Source: Candidatus Obscuribacterales bacterium (lineage in GTDB: Bacteria; Cyanobacteriota; Vampirovibrionia; Obscuribacterales; Obscuribacteraceae). From it: DNA of 64,000 nucleotides. The position numbers and the translations under genes were made by a program. Shown here in pieces: positions 28,268-37,820 of this stretch. How positions within the stretch are numbered: position 1 is the first letter of the stretch; the number at the start of each line of letters is the position of its first letter. Location: assembly GCA_019637435.1 (NCBI GenBank), contig JAHBVO010000001.1:1054001-1118000 (forward strand). The letters are read 5' to 3'. Under the pieces are notes generated by a model. It saw only the letters and a list, made by a program, of their open reading frames with translations. It did not search any database and was not told where the DNA came from.

Positions 28268-31138
28268 ATGACGACCGCAAACAAAGAAGTAACCAATCGT
28301 TTGAAACAGCTAACCAAGCAGGGTCAGTCGATATGGCTGGATTTTATTCGGCGCAGTTTCGTGAGAAATGGAAATTTAAAAAAACTTGTGGATGACGATG
28401 GTTTGCGCGGTGTGACGTCCAACCCTTCGATATTTGAAAAGGCGATCGCGGGAAGTGATGACTACAAGGAGCAGATGGAAGAATTGCTTCAAGACCGCTC
28501 TCTCGACGCTAACGCAATTTATGAGAAGCTCGCGATTCAAGATATTCAGGAAGCTTGCGATGTTTTGAAAACCGTTTACGAGGAAACCGCCGGGCGCGAC
28601 GGCTATGTTTCCATGGAAGTTTCGCCATTGCTGGCTTCCGACACCAAAGCGACAATCTCCGAAGCTCAGAAAATCTGGAAAGCCGTTCAGCGACCCAATT
28701 TGATGGTTAAGGTTCCGGCCACGCCTGAGGGAATTCCGGCGATTAAGGAACTGATTTCAGAAGGGATTAACATCAATGTGACGCTTCTCTTCTCGGTCGA
28801 CGCCTATAGCGATGTTGCCGAGGCTTATATCTCTGGTCTCGAAAAGCTTCATGAGAAGGGCGGCGACGTTAATATGGTCGCATCGGTCGCCAGTTTCTTC
28901 GTTAGCAGAATCGACTCCCTGGTTGATTCTCTCCTCAAAGATAAAATTAAGGTCGCTGAGGATGATAAGGAGAAAGCTAGATACGAAGCCCTTCTCGGTA
29001 AAACGGCAGTTGCTAATGCCAAGATGGCATATCAAATTTACCGGCAACTCTACACTTCCGATCGGTGGAAAGCGCTTGCCGGCGCCGGTGCTAGACCACA
29101 ACGTCTGTTGTGGGCCAGCACCAGCACCAAGGATCCAGCATACCCGGATTGCTTGTACGTCGATGAGTTAATTGGAAATGAAACCGTTAACACGCTTCCG
29201 ATGAATACCCTTGAGGCGTTTCGCGACCATGGTAAACCTGAAGAGACGCTCGAGAAGCGCCTCGATGAAGCTCAAAATGTTTTGGAACAAATCGAGAGAT
29301 ACGGAATTTCCCTCACCGAAGTGACCGACCGGCTACTTTCTGAGGGTGTCGAGCTCTTTGCGGTTGCGTTCAAAAAACTGCTGGCCGCCGTCAATAAACA
29401 GCGTAGAGCTCACCATTCGCCCAAGATCGATACGATGAGTTTCCGCCTGCCGGAAGGCCTGGCAAAAGACGTTGATGCAATGGTCGATGAGTGGCAAGAA
29501 GCCGGCCGCATTCAAAAGCTCTGGAACAAGGACAAGGGACTATGGACCGGCGCCGATGAAGCGAATTGGATGGAGTGGCTCGACATTGTCGACGAGCAAC
29601 TCAAGGACGCCGATAAGTTCGAGCATCTGGCTTCCGAAGTGAAGGAGAGCGCCTTCGAGCAAGCAGTCGTCTTGGGTATGGGCGGTTCGAGCCTCTGTCC
29701 TGAGGTCATGAGTTTGACGTTCGACCGCAGCGAAGGATTTCCGGAGTTGTCGATTCTGGATTCAACCAATCCGGAACAGGTTCTGGCCAAAGACCATTCG
29801 CTCAATCTGGAAGAAACCTTGTTCATCGTCTCAAGCAAGTCCGGAACGACTCTTGAGCCCAACATTTTTATGGAGTACTTCCTGCATCGTGTCAAAGAGA
29901 AAGTAGGGGAAGATAAGGCCGGATACCACTTTATTGCAGTCACCGATCCTGATTCAAAACTGGAATCATTTGCGAAGCAGGAAGGATTCAGAGAAATCTA
30001 TTACGGCAAGCCTGCCATCGGCGGTCGTTATTCGGCTCTGTCCGATTTCGGAATGATACCGTCGGCGGTGATGGGTCTCGACGTCCGGGAGTTCTTAAGT
30101 CGGGCGAGCGAGATGGTGGAAGCTTGTAAGAAGACCGAATCAGTCAGGGAAAACCCGGGCGTGATGCTCGGTATCATTCTCGGTGTGGCGGCTTTGGCTG
30201 GACGCGACAAGCTGACCATCTTTACCTCTAAGGGTATTCATGATCTGGGCGCATGGCTCGAACAGCTGATCGCGGAGTCTACCGGCAAGGACGGAAAAGC
30301 GATCATTCCTCTAGATAGAGAACTGCTTGGCACGCCCACCGCATACGGTGATGACCGAGTCTTTGTTTACCTGAAGGTAGACGGGGAGAACGATAAGGTG
30401 CAAGAAGAAGCTCTCAACGCATTGGAAGAAATTGGTCATCCCGTCATACGAATCATGCTCGACGACAAAATGGCGCTCGGCGAAGAATTTTTCCGCTGGG
30501 AGATAGCCACGGCTGTCGCAGGTAGCATCATTGGTATTAATCCCTTCAACCAACCGGATGTGGAAGCCAGTAAAGTTGCCACGCGTGAACTGACTGATGA
30601 GTATGAAAAAAACGGTTCACTGCCTGCTGAAGAGCCTTTCTTCACCGATGCGAGCGTAAAACTTTTTACCGACTCGCGGAACCTGGAAGACCTCTCCAAA
30701 GCGGAACAGAAATTGAGCGAGATCTTGAAAGCTCACTTCGCGCGGATCCGGGAGAACGATTACTTCGCCGTCCTAGGTTACATTCAGATGAACGAAGAGC
30801 ACGAGCGCATGTTGCAAAACATCCGCCATGCCGTTCGCGATTCGCGCAAGGTAGCAACCTGTCTCGGATTCGGTCCGCGCTTTCTCCACTCGACCGGTCA
30901 GGCTTACAAAGGTGGACCAAATACTGGAGTGTTCCTCCAGATAACCAGCGATCACGAAGAAGACGTTGCAGTTCCTGGTCACGAGTATACCTTTGGTGTC
31001 GTATGTGATGCTCAGGCACGTGGCGATCTCACTGTGCTATCAGAGAGGGAGCGCCGACTGCTTCGCGTTCACCTGACAGGCAACGTCGGCGAAGCGTTGA
31101 AACTTCTTACCCGTGCCGTCGGTGAGGCTCTGACGTAA
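28268..31138 (+). CDS. tal-pgi: Bifunctional transaldolase / glucose-6-phosphate isomerase
   Basis: This 956-residue fusion joins two steps of central sugar metabolism. Residues about 1-370 are transaldolase: GVTSNPSIFEKAI, the Schiff-base Lys in LMVKVPATPEG (near 148) and INVTLLFSVDAY. Residues about 390-956 are phosphoglucose isomerase: VLGMGGSSLCPEV, then SSKSGTTLEPN and FTSKGIHDLGAWLEQLIAEST. The two-in-one form is known from cyanobacteria and several other bacteria and channels carbon between the pentose phosphate pathway and glycolysis. The ATG is preceded by a GGAG-like site. Glucokinase follows 78 bp downstream and is likely co-transcribed. Confidence 0.97.
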   Translation: MTTANKEVTNRLKQLTKQGQSIWLDFIRRSFVRNGNLKKLVDDDGLRGVTSNPSIFEKAIAGSDDYKEQMEELLQDRSLDANAIYEKLAIQDIQEACDVLKTVYEETAGRDGYVSMEVSPLLASDTKATISEAQKIWKAVQRPNLMVKVPATPEGIPAIKELISEGININVTLLFSVDAYSDVAEAYISGLEKLHEKGGDVNMVASVASFFVSRIDSLVDSLLKDKIKVAEDDKEKARYEALLGKTAVANAKMAYQIYRQLYTSDRWKALAGAGARPQRLLWASTSTKDPAYPDCLYVDELIGNETVNTLPMNTLEAFRDHGKPEETLEKRLDEAQNVLEQIERYGISLTEVTDRLLSEGVELFAVAFKKLLAAVNKQRRAHHSPKIDTMSFRLPEGLAKDVDAMVDEWQEAGRIQKLWNKDKGLWTGADEANWMEWLDIVDEQLKDADKFEHLASEVKESAFEQAVVLGMGGSSLCPEVMSLTFDRSEGFPELSILDSTNPEQVLAKDHSLNLEETLFIVSSKSGTTLEPNIFMEYFLHRVKEKVGEDKAGYHFIAVTDPDSKLESFAKQEGFREIYYGKPAIGGRYSALSDFGMIPSAVMGLDVREFLSRASEMVEACKKTESVRENPGVMLGIILGVAALAGRDKLTIFTSKGIHDLGAWLEQLIAESTGKDGKAIIPLDRELLGTPTAYGDDRVFVYLKVDGENDKVQEEALNALEEIGHPVIRIMLDDKMALGEEFFRWEIATAVAGSIIGINPFNQPDVEASKVATRELTDEYEKNGSLPAEEPFFTDASVKLFTDSRNLEDLSKAEQKLSEILKAHFARIRENDYFAVLGYIQMNEEHERMLQNIRHAVRDSRKVATCLGFGPRFLHSTGQAYKGGPNTGVFLQITSDHEEDVAVPGHEYTFGVVCDAQARGDLTVLSERERRLLRVHLTGNVGEALKLLTRAVGEALT

Positions 31139-31216
31139 GCGAAGATCTTTCGGACAGCAAATTCAATAGGCGCAGTCGGTTCAAGCGGATAAATAGATCG
31201 AAGGAGACGAAAGCGA

Positions 31217-32251
31217 GTGAAACTTCACGAAGAACATAAAACGATGATTCTTGCCGGCGATATTGGTGGCACGAAAACCAATCTAGGTTTATTCGTTGTG
31301 AAAGATCATCAGCTGCGTCCCGTTCTGGAAGAGCATTTTGCCAGTCAGGAGTTTCCGGAGCTTGAGATGCTTGTTCAGACTTTTCTGGACAAGCATGAGG
31401 TCAACATTCAATATGCATGCCTCAGTATTGCAGGTCCGGTTATCGACAATCGTTGCAAAACAACTAATCTTCCCTGGACTGTGGATGCCGATGAAATGTG
31501 CCGCCGTCACAGTTTTGAAAAGGTCTGGTTGATTAATGACCTCGAAGGTAATGCGCATGGTATCACGCATCTTCGTGATGAAGAATTCGAAGTGCTGCAT
31601 GCGCCGGAGACTCCTGTTCATGGAAATGCTTGCGTGGTCTCTGCCGGTACCGGACTCGGTGAAGCCGGTCTGTTTTGGAACGGTGATGGCTACATACCAT
31701 TTGCATGCGAGGGCGGTCATACCGACTTCGCGCCGCGCAGCGATGAAGAAATCGAGTTATTCAAATACTTGCGCCGCGATCACCAGCACGTGAGTTATGA
31801 ACGCGTTTTATCCGGCATGGGACTCTATGCTATCTACTCGTTCCTCCGCGATACCAATCGCTATCCGGAACCGGAGTGGGTGGCTGATGAACTGGCTGCT
31901 GTAGACGATCCCGCTGCTGCAATTTCGATGTTCGGAATGCAGGAGAAGGCTGAGATTTGCGTCAAAGCGCTCGATATGTTTATCGACATTTATGGAAGCG
32001 AGTGTGGCAATGCCGCACTTAAATTCATGGCATTCGGCGGTGTCTTCATCGGTGGTGGCATCGCTCCCAAGATTCGGGAAAGGATGAAAGGACCGCGATT
32101 CATCGAATCGTTCTTGAATAAAGGCAGAATGCGAGCCATCCTCGAGAAGATGCCGGTGAAGATTATTTTGAATAACAAAACAGCTCTGCTTGGTGCAGCG
32201 CGCTGCGCGATGCTCAAGTCCGGACAGTTGCCTTCAAGAGTGACGGTTTAA
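31217..32251 (+). CDS. glk: Glucokinase
   Basis: ATP-dependent phosphorylation of glucose to glucose-6-phosphate, feeding the isomerase half of the gene just upstream. At 344 residues it fits the Glk family. It shows the phosphate-binding GDIGGTKTNLGLF, the sugar-site motif LINDLEGNAHGI with catalytic Asp, SAGTGLGEAGLF and EGGHTDFAPRSDEE, and the C-terminal FGGVFIGGGIAPK. The start GTG at 31217 follows AAGGAG by about 10 bases; the ATG at 31244 would start just before GDIGGTKT and is a fair alternative. A strong terminator follows. Confidence 0.96.
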   Translation: MKLHEEHKTMILAGDIGGTKTNLGLFVVKDHQLRPVLEEHFASQEFPELEMLVQTFLDKHEVNIQYACLSIAGPVIDNRCKTTNLPWTVDADEMCRRHSFEKVWLINDLEGNAHGITHLRDEEFEVLHAPETPVHGNACVVSAGTGLGEAGLFWNGDGYIPFACEGGHTDFAPRSDEEIELFKYLRRDHQHVSYERVLSGMGLYAIYSFLRDTNRYPEPEWVADELAAVDDPAAAISMFGMQEKAEICVKALDMFIDIYGSECGNAALKFMAFGGVFIGGGIAPKIRERMKGPRFIESFLNKGRMRAILEKMPVKIILNNKTALLGAARCAMLKSGQLPSRVTV

Positions 32252-32272
32252 ATCTGTTCCCAACAAACAATC

Positions 32273-32316
32273 GGTCCGGGTTGCGTGGACCCGGACCAAT
32301 TATTTTGTTTGTTTGT
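32273..32316 (+). terminator. Intrinsic terminator after glucokinase
   Basis: A perfect 9-bp G+C-rich stem (ggtccgggt at 32273-32281 and acccggacc at 32289-32297) with a 7-base loop is followed by a T-rich stretch. The flanking caacaaacaa and ttgtttgttg can extend the pairing, so it likely also works for the leftward gene that ends at 32333. Confidence 0.85.
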
Positions 32317-32332
32317 TGAGGAGGAAAACTTG

Positions 32333-33826
32333 TTATTTCTTCTTTTTGTTTTTCTTGGAGTTGGTCTTGCGGGTGGACCGTTTGTTCGCAAGTCCTTTGC
32401 TCGAATTCTTCTGCGGTTTGTCAGCAAAATATTCGCCTTTCAAGTCGAATGTCGGTTTTGGAGCTGCCGCTTTCTTTGCGTTGTATATCAAAGTTTCATT
32501 TGCAAAGATGTTTGCAGGTGGTGCTTCGACTTGTGCGGTTTGACTGTTTTGCACCGCAGGCGGTATCGAGTCATCGATCGTTTTGAAGGACGTAACAGTT
32601 TTCAATTCTTGCTCTGCCGCGAGAATAACCGGCTCAACTGCAATGGGGGCGTTTTTCAAAGCTGTCGAATACTCTCCGGATTGATTCATCAACGATTGGA
32701 GGCTGGGAACGCTGTCAGTGCGGGTCTCTTCCGTAGAATTCGCGGGTGCTGATTCATGATTTGGCATTTGCATGGGAACCGCAACCGGCGCCGAGTGATA
32801 GTTGGTAGAAATCGTGATTGAGTACGATTGGGTTTCAGGCATGAGCGGTTTGGAAACGGGCGCTGCTGCAGGTTGGGAGAATTGTGAAACTGGAGAATCG
32901 TTGACCGTTTTCCAGCCGTCTCTTTTCTTTTTGATCTCAAATTTGCTTTGAATCGGTTCGGCAAGATTGAAACCTGACTTCGCATCAAAGTCGCTTGAAA
33001 GGCTGTCGCTGGTCCGACCTTCGTTGAGCCATGGATCCACTTCCAGAAGATCGAAATTCGCGTTTCGTTCATCGACCGATTTATTCGGAGACAGCATCTC
33101 TTGTGTGGCTCCTAGCAGCAAGCGCAGCAACTCCGCGGATGCTACTTCGAGCATCTCACCGGTGAGCGCGCCGGTTTCTGAAATCCAGAAGACGCCTTTT
33201 TGTGAGTTCACCTGCGCCTTCCATTCGACTACAGGCGTGTATGGTTCCAAATCAGTCAGTGCTCCGATATTGTCTGTGGGAAGAAGATAGAATGCGATGG
33301 TGTCGTGTCTTCCGTCGACGAGAAGTCTGAACAGCTTGGTCGAAAGGCTGCATTGAACATACGGCATCGTTTCATCATTATTGACGCGTCCGACGACTTC
33401 GGGCTCGCTCGCCGTGATGAAGAGTTCGCTCAAGCCGAGTAGCGTGTTCAATTCGGTGGAGAATGCCAGAAGCGTTTTAAACGTGCGTTGCATGAGGTCG
33501 CGAATAGCCTTCGAGAATAGTCTGTTTTCTTCCGAAGTCTTTTGGGTTTCCTTGCGGCGGCGGTCTAAAAACTGCATCGCATCTTGAGCCAAGTCCGCGA
33601 TTAAGTCCTGGCGCGACCCCTGATAACGAGCTTTATGCAATTGAAGAATCTTGTCGGAGAGCAAACTTCGATCTTTGCCGCCAACCAGGAGTTCCTGTTG
33701 GTGCTTCTGGCGGTCTGCGGAGGTGCTGAAGTAGTCCAGTATTCTCCAGCGATAGCAAAAGTAATTGTTCTTGGGAAACTTCTGACGATTAGTAACTTCC
33801 GTTAGCTCATTGGAATTTTTCAACAT
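32333..33826 (-). CDS. Unknown 497-residue protein with Lys-rich C-terminus
   Basis: I do not recognise it. There is no signal peptide or membrane segment. Residues 1-245 form an ordered-looking domain: helical 60-140 with a polar coiled-coil-like stretch (DAMQFLDRRRKETQKTSEEN), then beta-like segments around 170-215 (STKLFRLLVDGRHDTIAFYLL). Residues 250-470 are low-complexity Ser, Pro, Gln and Thr. The last 25 residues are very basic (KRSTRKTNSKKNKKKK), which suggests nucleic acid or membrane-surface binding. It reads away from the antiporter gene and has no obvious operon partner. Confidence 0.75.
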   Translation of the reverse strand: MLKNSNELTEVTNRQKFPKNNYFCYRWRILDYFSTSADRQKHQQELLVGGKDRSLLSDKILQLHKARYQGSRQDLIADLAQDAMQFLDRRRKETQKTSEENRLFSKAIRDLMQRTFKTLLAFSTELNTLLGLSELFITASEPEVVGRVNNDETMPYVQCSLSTKLFRLLVDGRHDTIAFYLLPTDNIGALTDLEPYTPVVEWKAQVNSQKGVFWISETGALTGEMLEVASAELLRLLLGATQEMLSPNKSVDERNANFDLLEVDPWLNEGRTSDSLSSDFDAKSGFNLAEPIQSKFEIKKKRDGWKTVNDSPVSQFSQPAAAPVSKPLMPETQSYSITISTNYHSAPVAVPMQMPNHESAPANSTEETRTDSVPSLQSLMNQSGEYSTALKNAPIAVEPVILAAEQELKTVTSFKTIDDSIPPAVQNSQTAQVEAPPANIFANETLIYNAKKAAAPKPTFDLKGEYFADKPQKNSSKGLANKRSTRKTNSKKNKKKK

Positions 33827-34077
33827 GCAAAACCTCCAACAGCCGGTCCAGGGCTGCTTGCCATATTCAAACGGTCAACAAACAAATTATCCAAGGTGAG
33901 ACTGGATTAGCTCGGTCGCTCTTCTGAATGAGATTGCTCGATTTGCCTGCCTCACAATTCAATCCTAGCCAAAATCCCGCAGGGCGTAAATCCGCAGTAC
34001 TGTATCCGCAAAAGTGCGTATACAAAAATGAGCGGGCTCGGCGGAGCTAAAACCTGTTTTCGGTAAACTGATGTCCG

Positions 34078-35781
34078 TCAGCTTTTCTCGCTGGGTTTAG
34101 ACGGGTCGAGCGCCACGTTTACGGCTGGACCGTCCTCGATTGCCCCGTCGGTTGCTGAACCTTGCACGGTCTCGATATTCGCTGACGCCTCGTCATCTGG
34201 TGCGACCAGCAAGTCTTCCACAGCCTTGGCGTCCGCCGAGTCGGTGGAGCGAGCCATCGTATCCCTTTTTAAGGCTTCGTATTTTTCATCGATCCTATGC
34301 CTGAAGTCTTCCAGCGAAGCTTTGCTCACCTTGTCTTGTCGGGCTAGAAGATTTAAACAGTCGCGCTGCGCTTGAATCAAGGCTCTCTCGATTTGGATGC
34401 GCTCGATATCGGCGACGCTTATGTCTTCTTCTCGGAGTTTGAATACCAGCATCTCGGCTTCGGCGATTTTGTGCTCAAGCGACTGCTTTTCCTGTAAGTA
34501 GTCTTCTTTTCGCATTTTTGCGCTCTGTAGTCTTTCGAGTTGCAGGCGATATTGTTTCAACTCCTCGTTGAGAGCGAGGTACTTCAAGTCGCTGGTCTTC
34601 GCCTTACTTACTTTGAGGAGGTTCACCAGCGGCTCGAAGGATAAACCTTGTACAAAAAGGGTGAATAACGCAACACCGAATGTGGTGACCATGAGCGATT
34701 CACGCATTGGGAAATTGCTGGGTAAGCTAAGCGCCATCGCCATACATAAAGAGCCCCGCAGCCCGCCCCAGAAGAGCAAGTGCCGCCAACTTCCTGGAAT
34801 AGGATATTTTGCGGTTGATACGAATGGTGCCAGACCGTAAATGACCACAAAGCGTCCGGCCAGAATTGCTATGATGGCGACGCCGATTTGAGGTGCATAC
34901 TTGACTAGAAGATTAATCTCAATCTGTAAGCCAATCAGTAGAAACACCAGCGACTCGGCAATAAAAGCAGCATATTCCCAGAATGAATCAACCGCCAACC
35001 GCGTGGTCGGTGACATATGAGTTCGGCTGCCGTAGTTGCCCATAATGATGCCGGCGACCAGCACAGCCATAACCCCTGAAACGTGAAAGTGCTCAGCACC
35101 TACGAAGGCTCCGTATGCGGAGACGATTGTCAACGTAATTTCAAGCAAATGGTCGTCGAAAAATCGCGTGAGCCATGAAGCAAATGCACCGACAGCGATA
35201 CCAAGACCGACCCCACCAAAGGTGACGAGGGTAAACTGAACGAGGATGTCTGTCGGGGATAAAGCACCGCCTGCGATGGCTGAAGCCATGAGAATCCGGA
35301 AGAGCACCACCGCAGTACCGTCATTCAGCAGGCTCTCGCCTTCGAGGATTGTGACCAGGCGCTTTTCTATACCCATCTTCTTGAAAAACGCGAGGACCGA
35401 TATCGGGTCTGTTGCGCTAATCATGGCGCCGAACATTAGTGCGATGAGCAAATCTACCTGTGCCAGGAAATGGATTACATAACCTACCACTATTGTGGAG
35501 ATAAACACGCCGATCGTCGCGAATGCAAGCACCGGCTTGTAGCACTTTTTTAGAACGTGAAGGTTGAGATTCCATGACGCTTCAAACAGCAATGCCGGAA
35601 GAAATACCATAAGAATAATTTCCGGCGTCATATGAACTTCCGGAAGTAAATGAAACACGCCGATCATTAGACCGGCAACCACAAGCGCAATGGAGTAGGG
35701 CAGACGAATCCACTTCACCGCAATGGCAACGCATGCGGCTACAAGGGTCAGAACTAACAGAACGTGCGTGTTTAAATGCAA
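34078..35781 (-). CDS. CPA1-family Na+/H+ antiporter with coiled-coil cytosolic tail
   Basis: A 567-residue paralogue of the antiporter at 24.5 kb. It has the same signatures: FLPALLFEASWNLN, ISATDPISVLAFFKKMG, EGESLLNDGTAVVLF and WGGLRGSLCMAMALSLP. The added 170 residues form a charged helical tail (ELKQYRLQLERLQSAKMRKE, then FRHRIDEKYEALKRD) likely to regulate transport or dimerise, and an acidic end. Its start lies 13 bp after the end of the POT transporter gene, so the two are one transcription unit. Confidence 0.94.
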   Translation of the reverse strand: MHLNTHVLLVLTLVAACVAIAVKWIRLPYSIALVVAGLMIGVFHLLPEVHMTPEIILMVFLPALLFEASWNLNLHVLKKCYKPVLAFATIGVFISTIVVGYVIHFLAQVDLLIALMFGAMISATDPISVLAFFKKMGIEKRLVTILEGESLLNDGTAVVLFRILMASAIAGGALSPTDILVQFTLVTFGGVGLGIAVGAFASWLTRFFDDHLLEITLTIVSAYGAFVGAEHFHVSGVMAVLVAGIIMGNYGSRTHMSPTTRLAVDSFWEYAAFIAESLVFLLIGLQIEINLLVKYAPQIGVAIIAILAGRFVVIYGLAPFVSTAKYPIPGSWRHLLFWGGLRGSLCMAMALSLPSNFPMRESLMVTTFGVALFTLFVQGLSFEPLVNLLKVSKAKTSDLKYLALNEELKQYRLQLERLQSAKMRKEDYLQEKQSLEHKIAEAEMLVFKLREEDISVADIERIQIERALIQAQRDCLNLLARQDKVSKASLEDFRHRIDEKYEALKRDTMARSTDSADAKAVEDLLVAPDDEASANIETVQGSATDGAIEDGPAVNVALDPSKPSEKS

Positions 35782-35794
35782 ATCGAAACCTACC

Positions 35795-37180
35795 TCACCG
35801 AGCGCTGCCCATTAGCTTCCGAACAGTAGGTACCAAAAGGAACAGCACAATGGTGCCTACAAATGTTGCTGCGGCCATTGAGCCGAACAATGTCGACATG
35901 CCGCTGAGATTCTTTTCGTCGAAAAATCCACCGACGTAGCCCGCCAGTCCGTTTCCGAGCGCCATCCCGATAAACCAGGCGCCCATTGTGATACCCACTA
36001 GCCTCGCCGGCGCGAGTTTCGTCACCGTACTCAGACCTACCGGGCTTAAACAGAGTTCGCCCATATCTTGCAGCAAGAAAACACAGATCAGCCAGAGCGG
36101 GCTGACTTTCCCTTGGGACGCCAATACTGAAGCCGGCACCATAAGAGCGATTCCAAGTCCAAGCAACAGCAGACCGATTGCGAACTTGGCAGGCGCTGAT
36201 GGCTGTTTATCGCCGAGCTTCAGCCAGAGTATCGAGAAGAGTGGCGCGAAAATAATAACGAAGGTGGCTTGGAACGTCTGAAGCCAGCTCGAAGGAAATG
36301 CCCAGCCACCAATGGTAGTGTCAGTGCATTTGTCTGCGAATATGTTTAAACTGCTCCCGCCCTGTTCATATATCGCCCAAAACAGAATGTTGAAGACGAA
36401 CAGAACAGCGATGGCGCCGAGACGTTTCACTTCATCAGGCGTTAGCGCTTCTTTAGCGTTCTTGCCGTCGTTCTCAGATTTCTTTCTCTGCGGGCGTAAA
36501 CCCGCTGTTCCTAGCTGTTTCCACTGAATCACATAATGAATTAGACCGATCATCATGCCAACGCCGGCTGCACCGAATCCCCAGTGCCAGCTGTGGTGTT
36601 CTGACAAGCCGACGGACGTGAGCCAGGCTTTGAACTCGGTTCCCTGTGCAAGATATCCGCACACCAGGGGCGAAAGCATCGCGCCGATATTGATGCCCAT
36701 GTAAAAGATTGAGAAACCGCCATCGCGTCGAGGGTCTCCCTCTTTGTAGAGCATCCCCAGCATTCCGCTAATGTTTGGCTTGAGCAGACCTGTTCCTACC
36801 ACGATCAAACCCATGCCACCATAAAACGTCGCCAGCGATGGAAACGCGATCGTAAAGTGACCAAGTGCAATAATTATTCCGCCGATTAAAACTGCCCAGC
36901 GCGCCCCGAGAATTTTATCCGCGATCAGTCCGCCCGGCAGGGAGCTCAAGTAGACGAGCATCGTATACCAGCCGTAAATCTCACCGGCATTTTTGTTTGA
37001 CATGCCGAGACCGCCTTCGCTGACGGCTGCCACCATATATAGCACCAGAATGGCGCGCATTCCGTAATAGCTGAAGCGCTCCCACATCTCGGTGAAAAAC
37101 AGATTCACCAGGCCAACGGGATGACCGGCAAACGTTTTTTCGTGGTCTGCCAACGGCAAGGTGGTTTCGCTGACAGTCAT
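35795..37180 (-). CDS. POT/PTR2-family proton-coupled peptide transporter
   Basis: A 461-residue MFS carrier for di- or tripeptides driven by the proton gradient. Evidence: FFTEMWERFSYYGMRAILVLY (ExxERFxYYG proton site), the signature GGLIADKILGARWAVLIGG, NIGAMLSPLVCGYLAQ, and twelve hydrophobic segments. The ATG at 37180 leads; the CPA1 antiporter follows by 13 bp, which suggests that peptide uptake and proton/sodium balance are linked. Confidence 0.95.
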   Translation of the reverse strand: MTVSETTLPLADHEKTFAGHPVGLVNLFFTEMWERFSYYGMRAILVLYMVAAVSEGGLGMSNKNAGEIYGWYTMLVYLSSLPGGLIADKILGARWAVLIGGIIIALGHFTIAFPSLATFYGGMGLIVVGTGLLKPNISGMLGMLYKEGDPRRDGGFSIFYMGINIGAMLSPLVCGYLAQGTEFKAWLTSVGLSEHHSWHWGFGAAGVGMMIGLIHYVIQWKQLGTAGLRPQRKKSENDGKNAKEALTPDEVKRLGAIAVLFVFNILFWAIYEQGGSSLNIFADKCTDTTIGGWAFPSSWLQTFQATFVIIFAPLFSILWLKLGDKQPSAPAKFAIGLLLLGLGIALMVPASVLASQGKVSPLWLICVFLLQDMGELCLSPVGLSTVTKLAPARLVGITMGAWFIGMALGNGLAGYVGGFFDEKNLSGMSTLFGSMAAATFVGTIVLFLLVPTVRKLMGSAR

Positions 37181-37311
37181 TAAAAGTTCGCCGGACTACT
37201 TGAAAACACGGCTAAATTCCCCAGGCGATGAGTTCTAGCAGTTTATCATTTTAAGTATCTCTATCGCATGAAGTGGCGACGTTCTAGTGGCCAATTGGAT
37301 AGAATGTTGAG

Positions 37312-37746
37312 ATGAAAAACGCGAGTTTTGAAATTCTCGATCATCCCGCTGATATGGGCTTTCGCGCCTGGGCTCCGTCCAAAGAGGAACTGTTTGAAAC
37401 GGCAGCAACTGCCGTTACTTCCATTCTTGTAGATCTCGATGATATCGACGAATCGACCACTGTTGAAATCTCAGTTGAGGCGGAAGATGAAGATTTGCTT
37501 CTCTACAATTGGCTTTCCGAAGTATTGTTTTTGTTCGATGCTGAGGGCGTATTGTTGAAAAGATTCGAAATTAAAGAGTTCATGACATCGGGAGACAAAT
37601 TGACGGTCGTCTCAAAAGCTGTGGGGCAAAGGTACTCCAGTGAAAAACATGAAATCAAAACCTACGTTAAGGCAATAACACTTCACCAACTGCAAATTAT
37701 GCGCAAGGAGGAAAATTTTGAAGCACAGGTTTACCTCGACATTTAA
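37312..37746 (+). CDS. Archease
   Basis: Archease activates RtcB by promoting guanylylation and multiple turnover, and this 144-residue gene sits 74 bp before rtcB. It has the conserved ILDHPADMGFRAWA start with the metal-binding Asp residues, the DLLLYNWLSEVLFLFD motif and a final Asp. Length matches the family. The neighbour confirms the assignment. The rightward transcript probably continues to the trehalose synthase. Confidence 0.93.
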   Translation: MKNASFEILDHPADMGFRAWAPSKEELFETAATAVTSILVDLDDIDESTTVEISVEAEDEDLLLYNWLSEVLFLFDAEGVLLKRFEIKEFMTSGDKLTVVSKAVGQRYSSEKHEIKTYVKAITLHQLQIMRKEENFEAQVYLDI

Positions 37747-37820
37747 ACGCGCTATAGATCAGAAGCGGCTTGAAGTTGAAGCAATAGCAGACGGTCGCGT
37801 TCAGGAGTAAGACGGTTCGA

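Noticed and set aside
33827..34077. Weak stem near 34028-34060 as terminator of the POT-antiporter unit
   Set aside because: The G+C-rich stretch pairs only partly, so I did not list it.
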